Of a stretch of 64,000 nucleotides of DNA, positions 35,041-44,141 are shown in pieces (the first letter of the stretch is position 1; the number at the start of each line of letters is the position of its first letter). The stretch is taken from positions 49,872 to 113,871 of the forward strand of contig JAFXUZ010000023.1 in assembly GCA_017524725.1 (NCBI GenBank), in the 5' to 3' direction. The notes under the pieces are model-generated. The model ran no database searches. It was not told the DNA's origin and saw only the letters and a program-made list of their open reading frames with translations. A program made the position numbers and the translations under genes. This stretch comes from Clostridia bacterium. Lineage in GTDB: Bacteria > Bacillota > Clostridia > Christensenellales > Aristaeellaceae.

Positions 35041-36165
35041 TTATTCCTTCGAGCCGGACATGGCCAGGCTCTCAACGAACGTCCGCTGCGTGAACAGATA
35101 CAGAATGATCAGCGGGATCGCGCAGATCAGCACGGCGATAGAGATCAGCTGCTGCTGACGGCCGTTGGGCACGACCACGGCCTTGGAGGCGTCCGCGGAG
35201 AAATACCTGCCCATGCGGGTCACCATGGAGGACATCTGCGTGGCGTAGGTCGAAATTGAATTGCTGGGCAGGAACAGCCTGGCGTAGAACACGTCCGTCC
35301 ACTGCCACACAAAACTGAACAGGAAGCAGCTGGCGATGGTGGGAAGCGCGTCGGGCAGCATGATTTTCACAAAGGTATGCATCGTGCCGCAGCCGTCCAC
35401 ATAAGCCGCTTCCTCAAGACTCGTGGGGATGCTCTGGAAGTACTGCCGCATCATGTAGATATACAGTCCGTCCTTCAGGCCCATGCAGGTCAGCGCCATG
35501 ATGACATACGCCGAAACATTGGCTCTGAGGTTCAGCGCGCTTCCTCCCAGGGCCGCGAACAGTCCTGTACCGGTGCCGTCAATAATGCTCAGAAGTCTTT
35601 GCCCGAATGTCAGCCCCTCCGCGTCGACTCCGAAAACCTTGAAGATCTTCAGGATATCGAAACTGTTGAAATTCATGTACAAGGCCGACTGGATAGTCTG
35701 GGGTGGAATGATGATCAGCGCGATCACACAGCCGAACCAGATTTTCTTGCCGGGAAAATCATAGCGCGCGAACCCGTACGCGGCCAGTGTGGTGGAAACG
35801 ATCTGGCAAAAGGAGACCAGCACAGATACCCAGAGGGTGTTCAGGATGGCACGGAAGGTCCACCCGCCGCCGATGGTCTTCAGGTCCGTCAGTTCGGCCA
35901 CGATGCGGTAATTGTCCAGCGTCACATGCCGCGGCAGCAGGATGATCGTGGAGTCGTACAGATCCTTCTCCTCCATCAGGCCCATGGAAAAGCGGGTCAG
36001 TAGGGGCTGGATGATCATAAAGCACAGGCCGAAAACCAACAGGCCGCGGATCACGGAAACCGCGATCTGGGAAGCACGCCTCTTCAGCAGATATCCGCCG
36101 CTGCGCCGGTTCCGTTCCCGGAAACTCTTGTTCTCACCGATCCATACCGTATTGTTCTTACTCAT
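35041..36165 (-). CDS. Carbohydrate ABC permease, MalG type
   Basis: 374 residues with about six transmembrane helices, starting near 30-55. The EAA loop that docks the ATPase is EEAAYVDGCGTMHTFVKIMLPDALP. The first periplasmic loop is longer than usual and includes a segment around DSFDILKIFKVFG-like text. The start overlaps the upstream permease stop by ATGA. It forms a heterodimer with the product of 36162-37112. No ATPase gene is in this locus, so the shared ATPase at 54322 may serve it. Confidence 0.93.
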   Translation of the reverse strand: MSKNNTVWIGENKSFRERNRRSGGYLLKRRASQIAVSVIRGLLVFGLCFMIIQPLLTRFSMGLMEEKDLYDSTIILLPRHVTLDNYRIVAELTDLKTIGGGWTFRAILNTLWVSVLVSFCQIVSTTLAAYGFARYDFPGKKIWFGCVIALIIIPPQTIQSALYMNFNSFDILKIFKVFGVDAEGLTFGQRLLSIIDGTGTGLFAALGGSALNLRANVSAYVIMALTCMGLKDGLYIYMMRQYFQSIPTSLEEAAYVDGCGTMHTFVKIMLPDALPTIASCFLFSFVWQWTDVFYARLFLPSNSISTYATQMSSMVTRMGRYFSADASKAVVVPNGRQQQLISIAVLICAIPLIILYLFTQRTFVESLAMSGSKE

Positions 36166-37112
36166 TGTGCTGATTTCACCGCCCTTGAGATGATGAAGGA
36201 ACTGATCAGGACAAACAGGAGCGCCACTCCGAAGTAGATCCAGCTCATGGCGGAAGCCACCCCGAAGTTGCTGTTGCTGTACATGACTTCCTGGATCCGC
36301 ATCATGACTCTGTTGTCATTCTTGGTAAAGAAGTCGATGATCGTGTAGATGCAGTTGACCAGGAGCAGGGGGCTGACCATCGGGAAGGTAATCTTCCAGA
36401 AGGATTCCCATGCCGTGCATCCTTCCACGTCCGCAGCTTCGTACAGGGAAGGCGAGATGGCCTGCAGGCCGGTCAGGAAGATGATGATCTGGATGCCGCT
36501 GGCCATTATGATGTCATAGATGGCGTCAATCATCTGGAATACCACATCGAAAACGCCGCTTCCGACGCCGGATACCTGGAGCAGATCCTGCAGGGACGCG
36601 GAGATGTTGACCCCCGCGGCGCCTTCCACGGACTGAGCCACACCGGCCATCATGTCATAAAACTCGTTCTGGCTTTCGATTCCGGGCAGAACACCGGAGG
36701 AAAGAATGACTGGAAGGAAGAAGATGGCACGGGCCAGCGTCCTTCCCTTGAATTCCTGGTTCAGGATGACGGCGATCACGAAACTCAGCACCAGCGTGGC
36801 GATAGTATTGATCAACATCCTGCTGATTTCGTCCAGCAGGTACTGATTGTAATACGGATCGACCCCCACCGCGTTGTGGTAATTGTCCAGCAGGGGATTC
36901 ATCCAGTTCATCGCGAATCCTTTGCCCGGGACCATGGACACGCTGCTCAGGGACATGATTAGCGACTGGATCATAGGGCGGGCCATGAAGAGCAGAAAAC
37001 CAAGGATGAACGGAAGGATAAACATGTATCCGGTCCTTGCTCTCCGCTGTGCCATGGTGATCTGTTTTCTTTTTTTAACGGCCTTCCGGCTGCCGGTAGT
37101 CAGATCGTTCAT
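36162..37112 (-). CDS. Sugar ABC permease, MalF/UgpA type
   Basis: 316 residues with about six helices. The EAA loop reads YEAADVEGCTAWESFWKITFPMVSP. An unusual 60-residue loop between helices 3 and 4 (about 155-215) contains glycine- and acid-rich text (QSVEGAAGVNISASLQDLL) and probably faces outside. It shares one base with the DUF5696 stop (TAATG), so it is translationally coupled. Confidence 0.92.
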   Translation of the reverse strand: MNDLTTGSRKAVKKRKQITMAQRRARTGYMFILPFILGFLLFMARPMIQSLIMSLSSVSMVPGKGFAMNWMNPLLDNYHNAVGVDPYYNQYLLDEISRMLINTIATLVLSFVIAVILNQEFKGRTLARAIFFLPVILSSGVLPGIESQNEFYDMMAGVAQSVEGAAGVNISASLQDLLQVSGVGSGVFDVVFQMIDAIYDIIMASGIQIIIFLTGLQAISPSLYEAADVEGCTAWESFWKITFPMVSPLLLVNCIYTIIDFFTKNDNRVMMRIQEVMYSNSNFGVASAMSWIYFGVALLFVLISSFIISRAVKSAQ

Positions 37113-39688
37113 TACCGGTCACCTCCCCTTACGATCAGATAATCCCGGGCGGGAACCCGGACCTCGCCCCAGAGGAAATCCTCACCACTGTAATTCACGA
37201 ATACCTGCGTGCCGTCTTCATATACGGTCACAGTCACTTCCTCCGCCAGGCGGTGGTGATCGGCGATCCGAATCCGGTTCAGTCCTCCCATCTCCTCCTG
37301 ATACCTCAAAATCATCGGAATCACCTGTTCCTTCCAGTAACTGTATCCCGACGAGGTGTAACAGCTGTATCTGGAATCCTGCAGCACCCGGGTGTTTTCG
37401 GCCATGAAGGTGAAGTTCAGTCCGGCGCCGTATTCTGCGCATTCCAGCAGCAGCGTCTGGTAGTCGCCGGAGAGGTTGATCGCCTGGCCGGTATAATCCC
37501 TGATCCCATGAAGCGCGATTTGGTAGAACGGGATCCGTTCGTCGATGATCGCGTACGCCTGGCCTGTCAGATTCATGTCGGTGATCATGTCGGCGTACGG
37601 GATCGCGTAATCGTTCCCTTCCTTGATCATCACCTTCAGGCCGGCCGCCCGCGCTTCCTTCATGGTGTCGATATTCATCTGCATCACCTGTTCCCGGGTG
37701 ACCAGATCCCTGGGATAGTAATCGGCGCTCAGCAATCCGCCGATGTCCCGGAAGGCGACGCCGGAAGAGCTGTAGCCCTTCAGCGCGCCGATCAGGTTGG
37801 AAGCGTTCTTCGCGGCGTAGGAAGGCCGGGTCAGATAAAAATCGTCCAGGTATTCAGCCTTCTGATAGGTCACGATATTGTAGGGATACAGACGGACCTG
37901 TTCCCGCGTCGCAAAGCGCGCAGCGTTGCTGAAGGGTATAAAGCCGTCGAACAAGCCGCTGTTGTAGGCAAAGCAGGTGATGCCGTCAAGGTACAGATTG
38001 ACGTTCCGGTTTTTCGCCTCGGCGGTCAGGGACTTCAGCCCGTTAGCTCCGCCCAGCTCGTTCAGCACATGGACACCCGTCAGGACTTTCTGCCGGACGC
38101 CGCCGTTAGCCCAGCCGGTCATCCGCACGCTCAGATCTTCGATCCCGCTTCCGGACAGTTCATCAAGGATCTTTCGAGCCTGGTCAAAGGTGGTCGTCGC
38201 GACCACACTGTCCACGGGAACGCCGAATTTGACAACTTTTTTATTGATTGCACCGATCAGTTCCACGTTCACCGGGAACTTCTCGCTGACCTGGGCATCC
38301 GCCAGGTTGGGAACGGAAGCCCGCAGGTAATCACCGTAGGCGTTGGCAAGATCGGTATAGTTGGTGCTGTTTACGAACCGGTAACGCTGGACGATGGTAT
38401 CCTCCGGGACTTCCGCCTCGTAAATATATACCAGCTTCGCTGTCTTGTTGGAAACGTTGAACTGCGCGGCATGCAATACATTATACTTTGCAGAGATCGT
38501 GTTGTAGCTGTTGTATCTGCCGGAAATATCGGCGCTGATGCCTGCGTAGGACCGAGCGCCTTCAATGATGCAGATAAACGCGCCTTCGCTCTGCGTCGCG
38601 CCGAACACCGGGAAAGCGTTGCGCGTTTCGCTCACGGCTTCCTTGCGCTCAACACCGTAGTCCCATCCGTACAGGTTCGCATAATAGGCGCTCTGGGACA
38701 GCTTTCCGTTGTTGTAGCGGATAATGGCACCGCCGCCCTCGGGAATGAACATGTAGCCCTCGGCATCCGTTCCCGCCGCGCCGAACATCGGCAGCGGCGT
38801 AACGTAGGTAATCGGATAGTCCGCGCGATAGCGGATTTCACTGTAGGGAACCTCGACCAACAGATCCCTCCCGTCCAGACGGTAGATCATCGTCACGTTG
38901 AAAATGGGGCCGGCGTTCTCGTTTTTATGGGCGACCAGCTCCATATCCTTCTCAAAATCTTCCTCCGTATACCCCCCTTCCGCGAAATAGCCTTCGATCT
39001 TTTCCTTGTTGGTCGCGTTGGTATCAGCCCTCAGGATGTAGAGTGCCTGTTCGGTCACTGAGGGGTACTGGGCGATAAGCTCGTCCTTGTTGTCCCTTGA
39101 ATCCAGTTTGGCAGGATCGACCAGTGTGTAGTTGGACGCCAGCTTCTTCACCGTGCTCTTGGACATGTTTTCGGTAAAGAGCTTATATCTTTCCGCGGTG
39201 ATTGCCAGAGGGATCCGGTAGATCCGGTCGATCTGACCGACGGAATAATCCACCCGGATGCTGCCGTCGTCACGCTGGGTCACCTGGTAAGTCTGGTTTT
39301 TGATGGCGTAGGTGTAATTGTTCATGGTCACTTCACCGCCGGAGGTGGTGTAGGTCACCGCCAGGGTGGAGGAAAGCGCGTCCTTGTATGTGGTTTTCGC
39401 TATAGGATCCTTCTCGGCGTCCGCGGGATTGGACCGCCAGACACGTCCCGTTTCCTTTTCGGTCAGAATAAACTGGGTCGTAGCCGTATCCATGACGAAG
39501 GACAGCGCGTCGTTTTCCATGACCAGCTTCCCGGGATCTTCTTCAAAGTAGGAGATCCGAGGCGGATCCGCCGTCGTCTCTTCTTTCTGGGAGTACAGCG
39601 GGATCCCGACAAAAACCACCAGGGCGGAGATCAGCACCGCCGCGATGATCCAAGGGATCAGCCGCCGGATGAGAGATCTTCTTTTCAT
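37112..39688 (-). CDS. DUF5696-type membrane-anchored exported protein
   Basis: 858 residues. A signal anchor (about 10-31) is followed by a large extracytoplasmic part. It matches what I know as DUF5696 proteins, long exported proteins found inside carbohydrate ABC transporter operons of Paenibacillus and Clostridia; no activity has been assigned to my knowledge. The C-terminal half has barrel-like text (VNLYLDGITCFAYNSGLFDGF, GVAFRDIGGLLSADYYP, GLKVMIKEGNDYAIPYADMITDM) that reads like a glycosidase-type (beta/alpha)8 fold. A glycoside hydrolase activity is plausible but unproven. It follows the YIP1 gene by 15 bases. Confidence 0.75.
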   Translation of the reverse strand: MKRRSLIRRLIPWIIAAVLISALVVFVGIPLYSQKEETTADPPRISYFEEDPGKLVMENDALSFVMDTATTQFILTEKETGRVWRSNPADAEKDPIAKTTYKDALSSTLAVTYTTSGGEVTMNNYTYAIKNQTYQVTQRDDGSIRVDYSVGQIDRIYRIPLAITAERYKLFTENMSKSTVKKLASNYTLVDPAKLDSRDNKDELIAQYPSVTEQALYILRADTNATNKEKIEGYFAEGGYTEEDFEKDMELVAHKNENAGPIFNVTMIYRLDGRDLLVEVPYSEIRYRADYPITYVTPLPMFGAAGTDAEGYMFIPEGGGAIIRYNNGKLSQSAYYANLYGWDYGVERKEAVSETRNAFPVFGATQSEGAFICIIEGARSYAGISADISGRYNSYNTISAKYNVLHAAQFNVSNKTAKLVYIYEAEVPEDTIVQRYRFVNSTNYTDLANAYGDYLRASVPNLADAQVSEKFPVNVELIGAINKKVVKFGVPVDSVVATTTFDQARKILDELSGSGIEDLSVRMTGWANGGVRQKVLTGVHVLNELGGANGLKSLTAEAKNRNVNLYLDGITCFAYNSGLFDGFIPFSNAARFATREQVRLYPYNIVTYQKAEYLDDFYLTRPSYAAKNASNLIGALKGYSSSGVAFRDIGGLLSADYYPRDLVTREQVMQMNIDTMKEARAAGLKVMIKEGNDYAIPYADMITDMNLTGQAYAIIDERIPFYQIALHGIRDYTGQAINLSGDYQTLLLECAEYGAGLNFTFMAENTRVLQDSRYSCYTSSGYSYWKEQVIPMILRYQEEMGGLNRIRIADHHRLAEEVTVTVYEDGTQVFVNYSGEDFLWGEVRVPARDYLIVRGGDR

Positions 39689-39703
39689 ATGATCTTTCCC
39701 CCC

Positions 39704-40408
39704 TTAATTGAGCCGGAATACGATCTCGCGATACATGCTGATAAAATAAGCAAGTGCATCGCTGAGCAGACTGAAGAACGTCAGCATCAGGAAAATGATG
39801 ACGCACGCGCCGACCACCGTCACGATCAGAAAGACGATCGTCTTTCCGGGACCGTAATCATGAACCTCCATCAGGCCCACAAAGACCAGGAATGCACACC
39901 AGACCAGGCTTACGCTGAGCAGCACGCTGTAGAAGCTTCCCTCCTCGGCGGTCAGCATATTGCTGACAAGGATCAACGGCAGCTGGATCAGGATATACGG
40001 TACCAGTGCGTAGCACATAGCCATATAGATGTCCCGGAAACGGCCCTTTCCGTCAAACAGCGTCGTCATCGCCCAGTTGGCCAGGCACAGGATGATAAAC
40101 GGTAGGGCCAGGGATGCCATTTCCTCAAACACGTTGATATACTGGACCGGCGCGCTGATAAACTGGAAGCTGGTGAGCATAAGCTTCAGCACGCGGGTCA
40201 GCAGGAACAGGAACAGGAAGGTATGTGCCGCCGCCAGAGTGCCGCGTTTTTCATGCACCAGATCCCAGAAGCCGTCGAATGGGTGCGTAATGACGTACAG
40301 GCTGTACCTTACGGACGCGATGTAGCGGTCCCATGCCGCTTTCCGCTTTGCGCTGCGTCCGGTTCCGTGCTTTTCAAACTCGTCATTTGCGGACCGTATT
40401 GCGCTCAT
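39704..40408 (-). CDS. YIP1-family membrane protein
   Basis: 234 residues with about five transmembrane helices. Text such as YVITHPFDGFWDLVHEKRGTL at the N-terminus and FRDIYMAMCYALVPYILIQLPLILVSN in the middle is typical of the bacterial YIP1 family. The molecular role is unknown. The start lies inside the 3' end of the NHL gene (26-base overlap) with GGGAGG before it, so translation is coupled. It recurs with DUF5696 and NHL proteins in sugar transporter loci. Confidence 0.8.
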   Translation of the reverse strand: MSAIRSANDEFEKHGTGRSAKRKAAWDRYIASVRYSLYVITHPFDGFWDLVHEKRGTLAAAHTFLFLFLLTRVLKLMLTSFQFISAPVQYINVFEEMASLALPFIILCLANWAMTTLFDGKGRFRDIYMAMCYALVPYILIQLPLILVSNMLTAEEGSFYSVLLSVSLVWCAFLVFVGLMEVHDYGPGKTIVFLIVTVVGACVIIFLMLTFFSLLSDALAYFISMYREIVFRLN

Positions 40409-41906
40409 GCTCGTACACCTCCCATTTCAGCTTCTTTGACTTTCCAATGGCCAACGGCACGATCAGGATCACTGCCAAGAGCAGGATGATCCATGCAATG
40501 TTTTTTTCCACCCAGTCCTTCCGGTAAAGCTTGAACGCGCGACCGTAATTCTGCCGGTCATGCGCCAGCTTGAAGTAATCCATTGCTTCCGCGTATTCAT
40601 TCTGCCGCATCGCAGCCCGTCCCATTCCGCGGAATGCCAGTGGATAATTGGCGTTCATCTTCAGCACGTTCCGCCACAGGACCGCGCTCTCGTCGTACTC
40701 GCCGGAGAGGTATTTCTCGCTCGCCTCATAGATGGTCCGGCCATATTCGGTGGTGGTGAACACCGTGATGCTGTTCTCGAGCCAGTCCAGCACAAGGAGA
40801 TCGTAACCCATGTGCTCGATGCTGATGGCGCCGGTGAACGCGCCTTCGATGTTGCCCTTGGTCCCGAACGCCCACAGCATGACGCCCTGGCTGTCATAGC
40901 CGAACAGCCGGCCCCGGGTTCGGTCAAGCGCCACGTAGACGTCATTGTCCATGACCGTGATATCCACAAACTTGCTGGGGCCGGTGCTCTCGCTTCCGCC
41001 TTCGGTCCACATCAGGTCCCCGATAGGGGGAAATTTGTCATTCTTAATCAGGATATCCTTGCCGAGGCTGTTCAGGCGGCGGATCGGCTTGGCGTTGTCC
41101 CACTTGAGGTCATATTCGCTGAATACGATGTTTGTCGCGTAGATGAAGCCATCGCGATCGATGTAGATGTTCTCGTATTCCGTGGGAACAAAGTTCTCGC
41201 TCTGCGCGCGCTGCTCCTTGGTCTGGAAATACCGCTTCCAGATGTAATCGCCCATGGAGACGGATACCTCGTTCGCGCCGATGAAACCGGAAAAGGTCCC
41301 GTCAGCCTCATATTTAACCAGGCCCTTGTTCACGTTCTGGCACACTGCGTAAACACGCCCCGCTACGTCCACCACGATCTTTTTTGGCAGGAAGTTCAGT
41401 CCCTGATCAAAGGTGGCGTCCGCCGGCTTGGTATAATCCCGGATCCATTTCAGGTCCTTGTCCATCATGACGATCCGCTGGTTACCGTAGTCGGCCACAT
41501 AAATATTTCCCTCGGGATCGACGGACACGTCATATGGAGAGGAAAAGGTGTTCACGGAGGAACCGGTCATTTCCCGGATGATCCTGCTGATGGAAAACAC
41601 ATCCCCGTCTCGCCGGAGTTCCAGGATTCGGTTGTTGCCCATGTCGCAGACATAAATCATGCCGTCCCGCACGTACAAGCTCTGCGGTTTGTTGATGCGT
41701 TTGTTTTCCAGGTTCTCCATGCCCAGCGTCATACTGTCGATGACCGTGACCACGCGGTAGGCATCCGGGGATTCCTGGTAGTCCTCCCAGTAATCGTAGG
41801 TATAGGTATATGATGTGCTAAAGCCGTCTTCGGCAAAGGCCGGCACCGACGTTAGCAACAGAGTAAGACAGAAGACGGCTGTCATAACCCGCCTGAAGAT
41901 ATTCAC
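40383..41906 (-). CDS. Exported NHL-repeat protein with TPR and C-terminal anchor
   Basis: 507 residues from the GTG at 41906. AGGAGG lies 9 bases upstream, whereas the nearby ATG at 41912 is too close to it. A signal peptide (VFCLTLLLTSVPAFA-ED) is followed by NHL-type propeller repeats (about 45-380), with blocks INKPQSLYVRDGMIYVCDMGNNRILEL and FSSPYDVSVDPEGNIYVADYGNQRIV. Two TPR-like helices pairs follow (about 390-450), then one transmembrane helix (about 465-490) and a short basic cytoplasmic tail. It is probably a surface scaffold or sensor next to the transporter; the exact role is unknown. Confidence 0.8.
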   Translation of the reverse strand: MNIFRRVMTAVFCLTLLLTSVPAFAEDGFSTSYTYTYDYWEDYQESPDAYRVVTVIDSMTLGMENLENKRINKPQSLYVRDGMIYVCDMGNNRILELRRDGDVFSISRIIREMTGSSVNTFSSPYDVSVDPEGNIYVADYGNQRIVMMDKDLKWIRDYTKPADATFDQGLNFLPKKIVVDVAGRVYAVCQNVNKGLVKYEADGTFSGFIGANEVSVSMGDYIWKRYFQTKEQRAQSENFVPTEYENIYIDRDGFIYATNIVFSEYDLKWDNAKPIRRLNSLGKDILIKNDKFPPIGDLMWTEGGSESTGPSKFVDITVMDNDVYVALDRTRGRLFGYDSQGVMLWAFGTKGNIEGAFTGAISIEHMGYDLLVLDWLENSITVFTTTEYGRTIYEASEKYLSGEYDESAVLWRNVLKMNANYPLAFRGMGRAAMRQNEYAEAMDYFKLAHDRQNYGRAFKLYRKDWVEKNIAWIILLLAVILIVPLAIGKSKKLKWEVYEHERNTVRK

Positions 41907-41949
41907 TAGCATTTCCCTCCTCTTTCCGTTCTTCATCGCGGTGTCCGCC

Positions 41950-43176
41950 TCAGTCCTTGATGCCGGAAGAAGCCATGGTCTCAAGGATCCTGCTCTGACT
42001 GAGCACGAAAATCAGGATCGGGACCGAAACAATGATCACGTTGGCGGCAGCCGACTGTCCGGTACGGGCGATACCGCCCGCCTGGATCTGGTTGAGGGCG
42101 TAGACCAGGGTCTTTTTTGCCTCCGAATAAATCACGGTAGAAGCGCTGGTATTCCACAGGCCCTGCACGCTGAAAATGATCATGGTCAGCCACGCGGGCT
42201 TTACGTTGGGCATTACGATGCTCCAGAAGATCCGGAACCGTCCCGCGCCGTCGATGGTCGCCGCCTCGATCAGCGCGGTCGGCAGGCCTTCCATGAACTG
42301 CTTCATCAGGAACAGGCCGATCGGCGCGGCGAAGGCAGGCAGGATCAGGGCCCAGTAGGTGTCCACCATGCCCAGCCTGCTCATGATCAGGTAGTTCGGG
42401 ATGCCGGTAACGTAACCGGAGAACATCAGACAGGTAGTGACAACGCCGAAGAAGAATTTCCCACCGGGAAAATCGAATTTTGCCAAGACGAAGGCTGCCA
42501 TGCCGGCAATAATCAAATGGCCGAAAGTGCCCACCGCGGTGATGAACACAGTGTTCATCAGGTACCGGCTGAATGGGATCCAGCTCTGTCCCATCGTCAC
42601 GAAAAGATCAGAGAAATTGTCAAAGGTTGGATGGCTTGGCCACACGGGCGGCGGAAAACGGAACAACTCGTCGAGCGGCTTCAGCGATGAACCTACCAGG
42701 AATACAAGGGGAAAGACCATTGCGATGCCAAAAAGCAGTAGGATCAGGTAGATCAGGATGTCTCCGGCCACGGATCGGTTGGGGTGCCTGCGGCTGATCA
42801 GGTGTTTTTTCGGCTTTTCGATCCTTTCGCCGCGGAGCTCGGCCAGGCGGCGAAGCTCTTCCGCCTTGGTGATGACCGTCACCGGTTTATCCGTCCAGTG
42901 CTTGTCCATGTGGCTGTAGAGCTTCAGGCCTTTGTTCAGTTCGAAAATATACCGGGTCTCATCCTTGAGGATGACGGTGATCCTGCTGGTGGTCCCACCG
43001 AGACGGACATTGTCCATACGGTGCATCCGGACATAATTCCATTCGACGAAGGGCTCCTGTTTGCCCTTGAGATAGAAAGCCGCGCCGGTTTCTCCCGCAA
43101 CAAGCTCTCCATGGTACTTTTTGCTGCCGGGAAGCTGCAGCGTACCGGTGGATCTGACGGTATCCATTTCACTCAT
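41950..43176 (-). CDS. Carbohydrate ABC permease, MalG type, with PH-like N-terminal domain
   Basis: 408 residues from the ATG at 43176 (GGAAGGGTGGG upstream). Residues 1-120 are soluble and beta-rich (LVAGETGAAFYLKGKQEPFVEWNYV, ITVILKDETRYIFELNKG), resembling a PH/GRAM-type domain, and lie on the cytoplasmic side. Six helices follow, with the EAA loop IEAATIDGAGRFRIFWSIVMPNVKP. MalG proteins normally start directly with a short tail, so this extension is unusual. It begins 1 base after the stop of its permease partner at 43178. Confidence 0.88.
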   Translation of the reverse strand: MSEMDTVRSTGTLQLPGSKKYHGELVAGETGAAFYLKGKQEPFVEWNYVRMHRMDNVRLGGTTSRITVILKDETRYIFELNKGLKLYSHMDKHWTDKPVTVITKAEELRRLAELRGERIEKPKKHLISRRHPNRSVAGDILIYLILLLFGIAMVFPLVFLVGSSLKPLDELFRFPPPVWPSHPTFDNFSDLFVTMGQSWIPFSRYLMNTVFITAVGTFGHLIIAGMAAFVLAKFDFPGGKFFFGVVTTCLMFSGYVTGIPNYLIMSRLGMVDTYWALILPAFAAPIGLFLMKQFMEGLPTALIEAATIDGAGRFRIFWSIVMPNVKPAWLTMIIFSVQGLWNTSASTVIYSEAKKTLVYALNQIQAGGIARTGQSAAANVIIVSVPILIFVLSQSRILETMASSGIKD

Positions 43177-43177
43177 A

Positions 43178-44122
43178 TCAGGTTCCCACCCTTCCAAGCA
43201 ATCCGGCAATGGCCTTCTTGCACAGGATCATGACCACGAACAGCACCGTTGCAATTGCGCTGGCGTAGCCCATCTCAAACCGGCTGAAGCCGTAGTCGAA
43301 CAGGTGCGTGACCACAGTGCGCGCGGCGTAGTCCGTGGAGGGATAGCCGCACAGGGCCCGGGGAACGTCGCACACGTTGAATGCGCTGGTGATGCTCATG
43401 ACTGCGCCGAACAGCAGCATGGGCTTCATGCTCGGCAGGGTGATATGATACAGTTCCTGCCAGCGGTTGCGCACGCCGTCCACATATCCGGCTTCGTACA
43501 TGCTGCGGTCGATGCCCTGGAAGCCGGCCACGAAGCTCAGAAAGCCGGTGCCCATGCTCATCCACAGGATAACGATGATCAGGACGGTCATCATGTACCT
43601 TGGATCCGTCAGCCAGAGGACAGGCGCGTTGATGATACCAAGCTCCAACAGGATGGAATTGAACCAGCCGTAGGCGTCGCCACGGAAAATGATTGAGAAC
43701 ACCGAGAAAGCGGCGCCGGCGATGGAGGGGGCGTAGAAAATGACCACCGCCACGGCCCGCAGCCATTTAGGCAGCTCATTGATGACCCAGGCGAACAGGA
43801 AGGAAAGAATATAACCTATAGGTCCTGTGATGACTGCAATGACGAAGGTATTTTTTATGGCCGTCAGGAAGACCTCATCCTGCAGGATAAGGTTGATGTA
43901 GTTCTGTACGCCGATGAACCTGGGCGCCTCCAGTATATTATAATACGTGAAGCTGTAAAAGATCGACGTGGCGATCGGCAGGATAAAGAAGGTGAAAAAC
44001 AGAATCGCGTACGGTGCCAGGAACAGGTAGCATCCCTTGTTGCGCTTGGCAAGCGTCCAAGCATGAGCCATCTTTTCCCGCTTCATGGTGATGTATCTGC
44101 GACCTAAAGACTGTGATTGCAT
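43178..44122 (-). CDS. Sugar ABC permease, MalF/UgpA type
   Basis: 314 residues from the ATG at 44122 (AAGGAGAG, 5 bases). It has six helices; the EAA loop is YEAGYVDGVRNRWQELYHITLPSMKP. It forms the first permease pair of the locus with the product of 41950-43176 and directly follows the large solute-binding protein. Confidence 0.93.
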   Translation of the reverse strand: MQSQSLGRRYITMKREKMAHAWTLAKRNKGCYLFLAPYAILFFTFFILPIATSIFYSFTYYNILEAPRFIGVQNYINLILQDEVFLTAIKNTFVIAVITGPIGYILSFLFAWVINELPKWLRAVAVVIFYAPSIAGAAFSVFSIIFRGDAYGWFNSILLELGIINAPVLWLTDPRYMMTVLIIVILWMSMGTGFLSFVAGFQGIDRSMYEAGYVDGVRNRWQELYHITLPSMKPMLLFGAVMSITSAFNVCDVPRALCGYPSTDYAARTVVTHLFDYGFSRFEMGYASAIATVLFVVMILCKKAIAGLLGRVGT

Positions 44123-44141
44123 GCTTACTCTCCTTTCTTTG

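Noticed and set aside
37253..39061. 602-codon plus-strand frame opposite the DUF5696 gene
   Set aside because: Antisense frame caused by codon bias; no start signal or homology.
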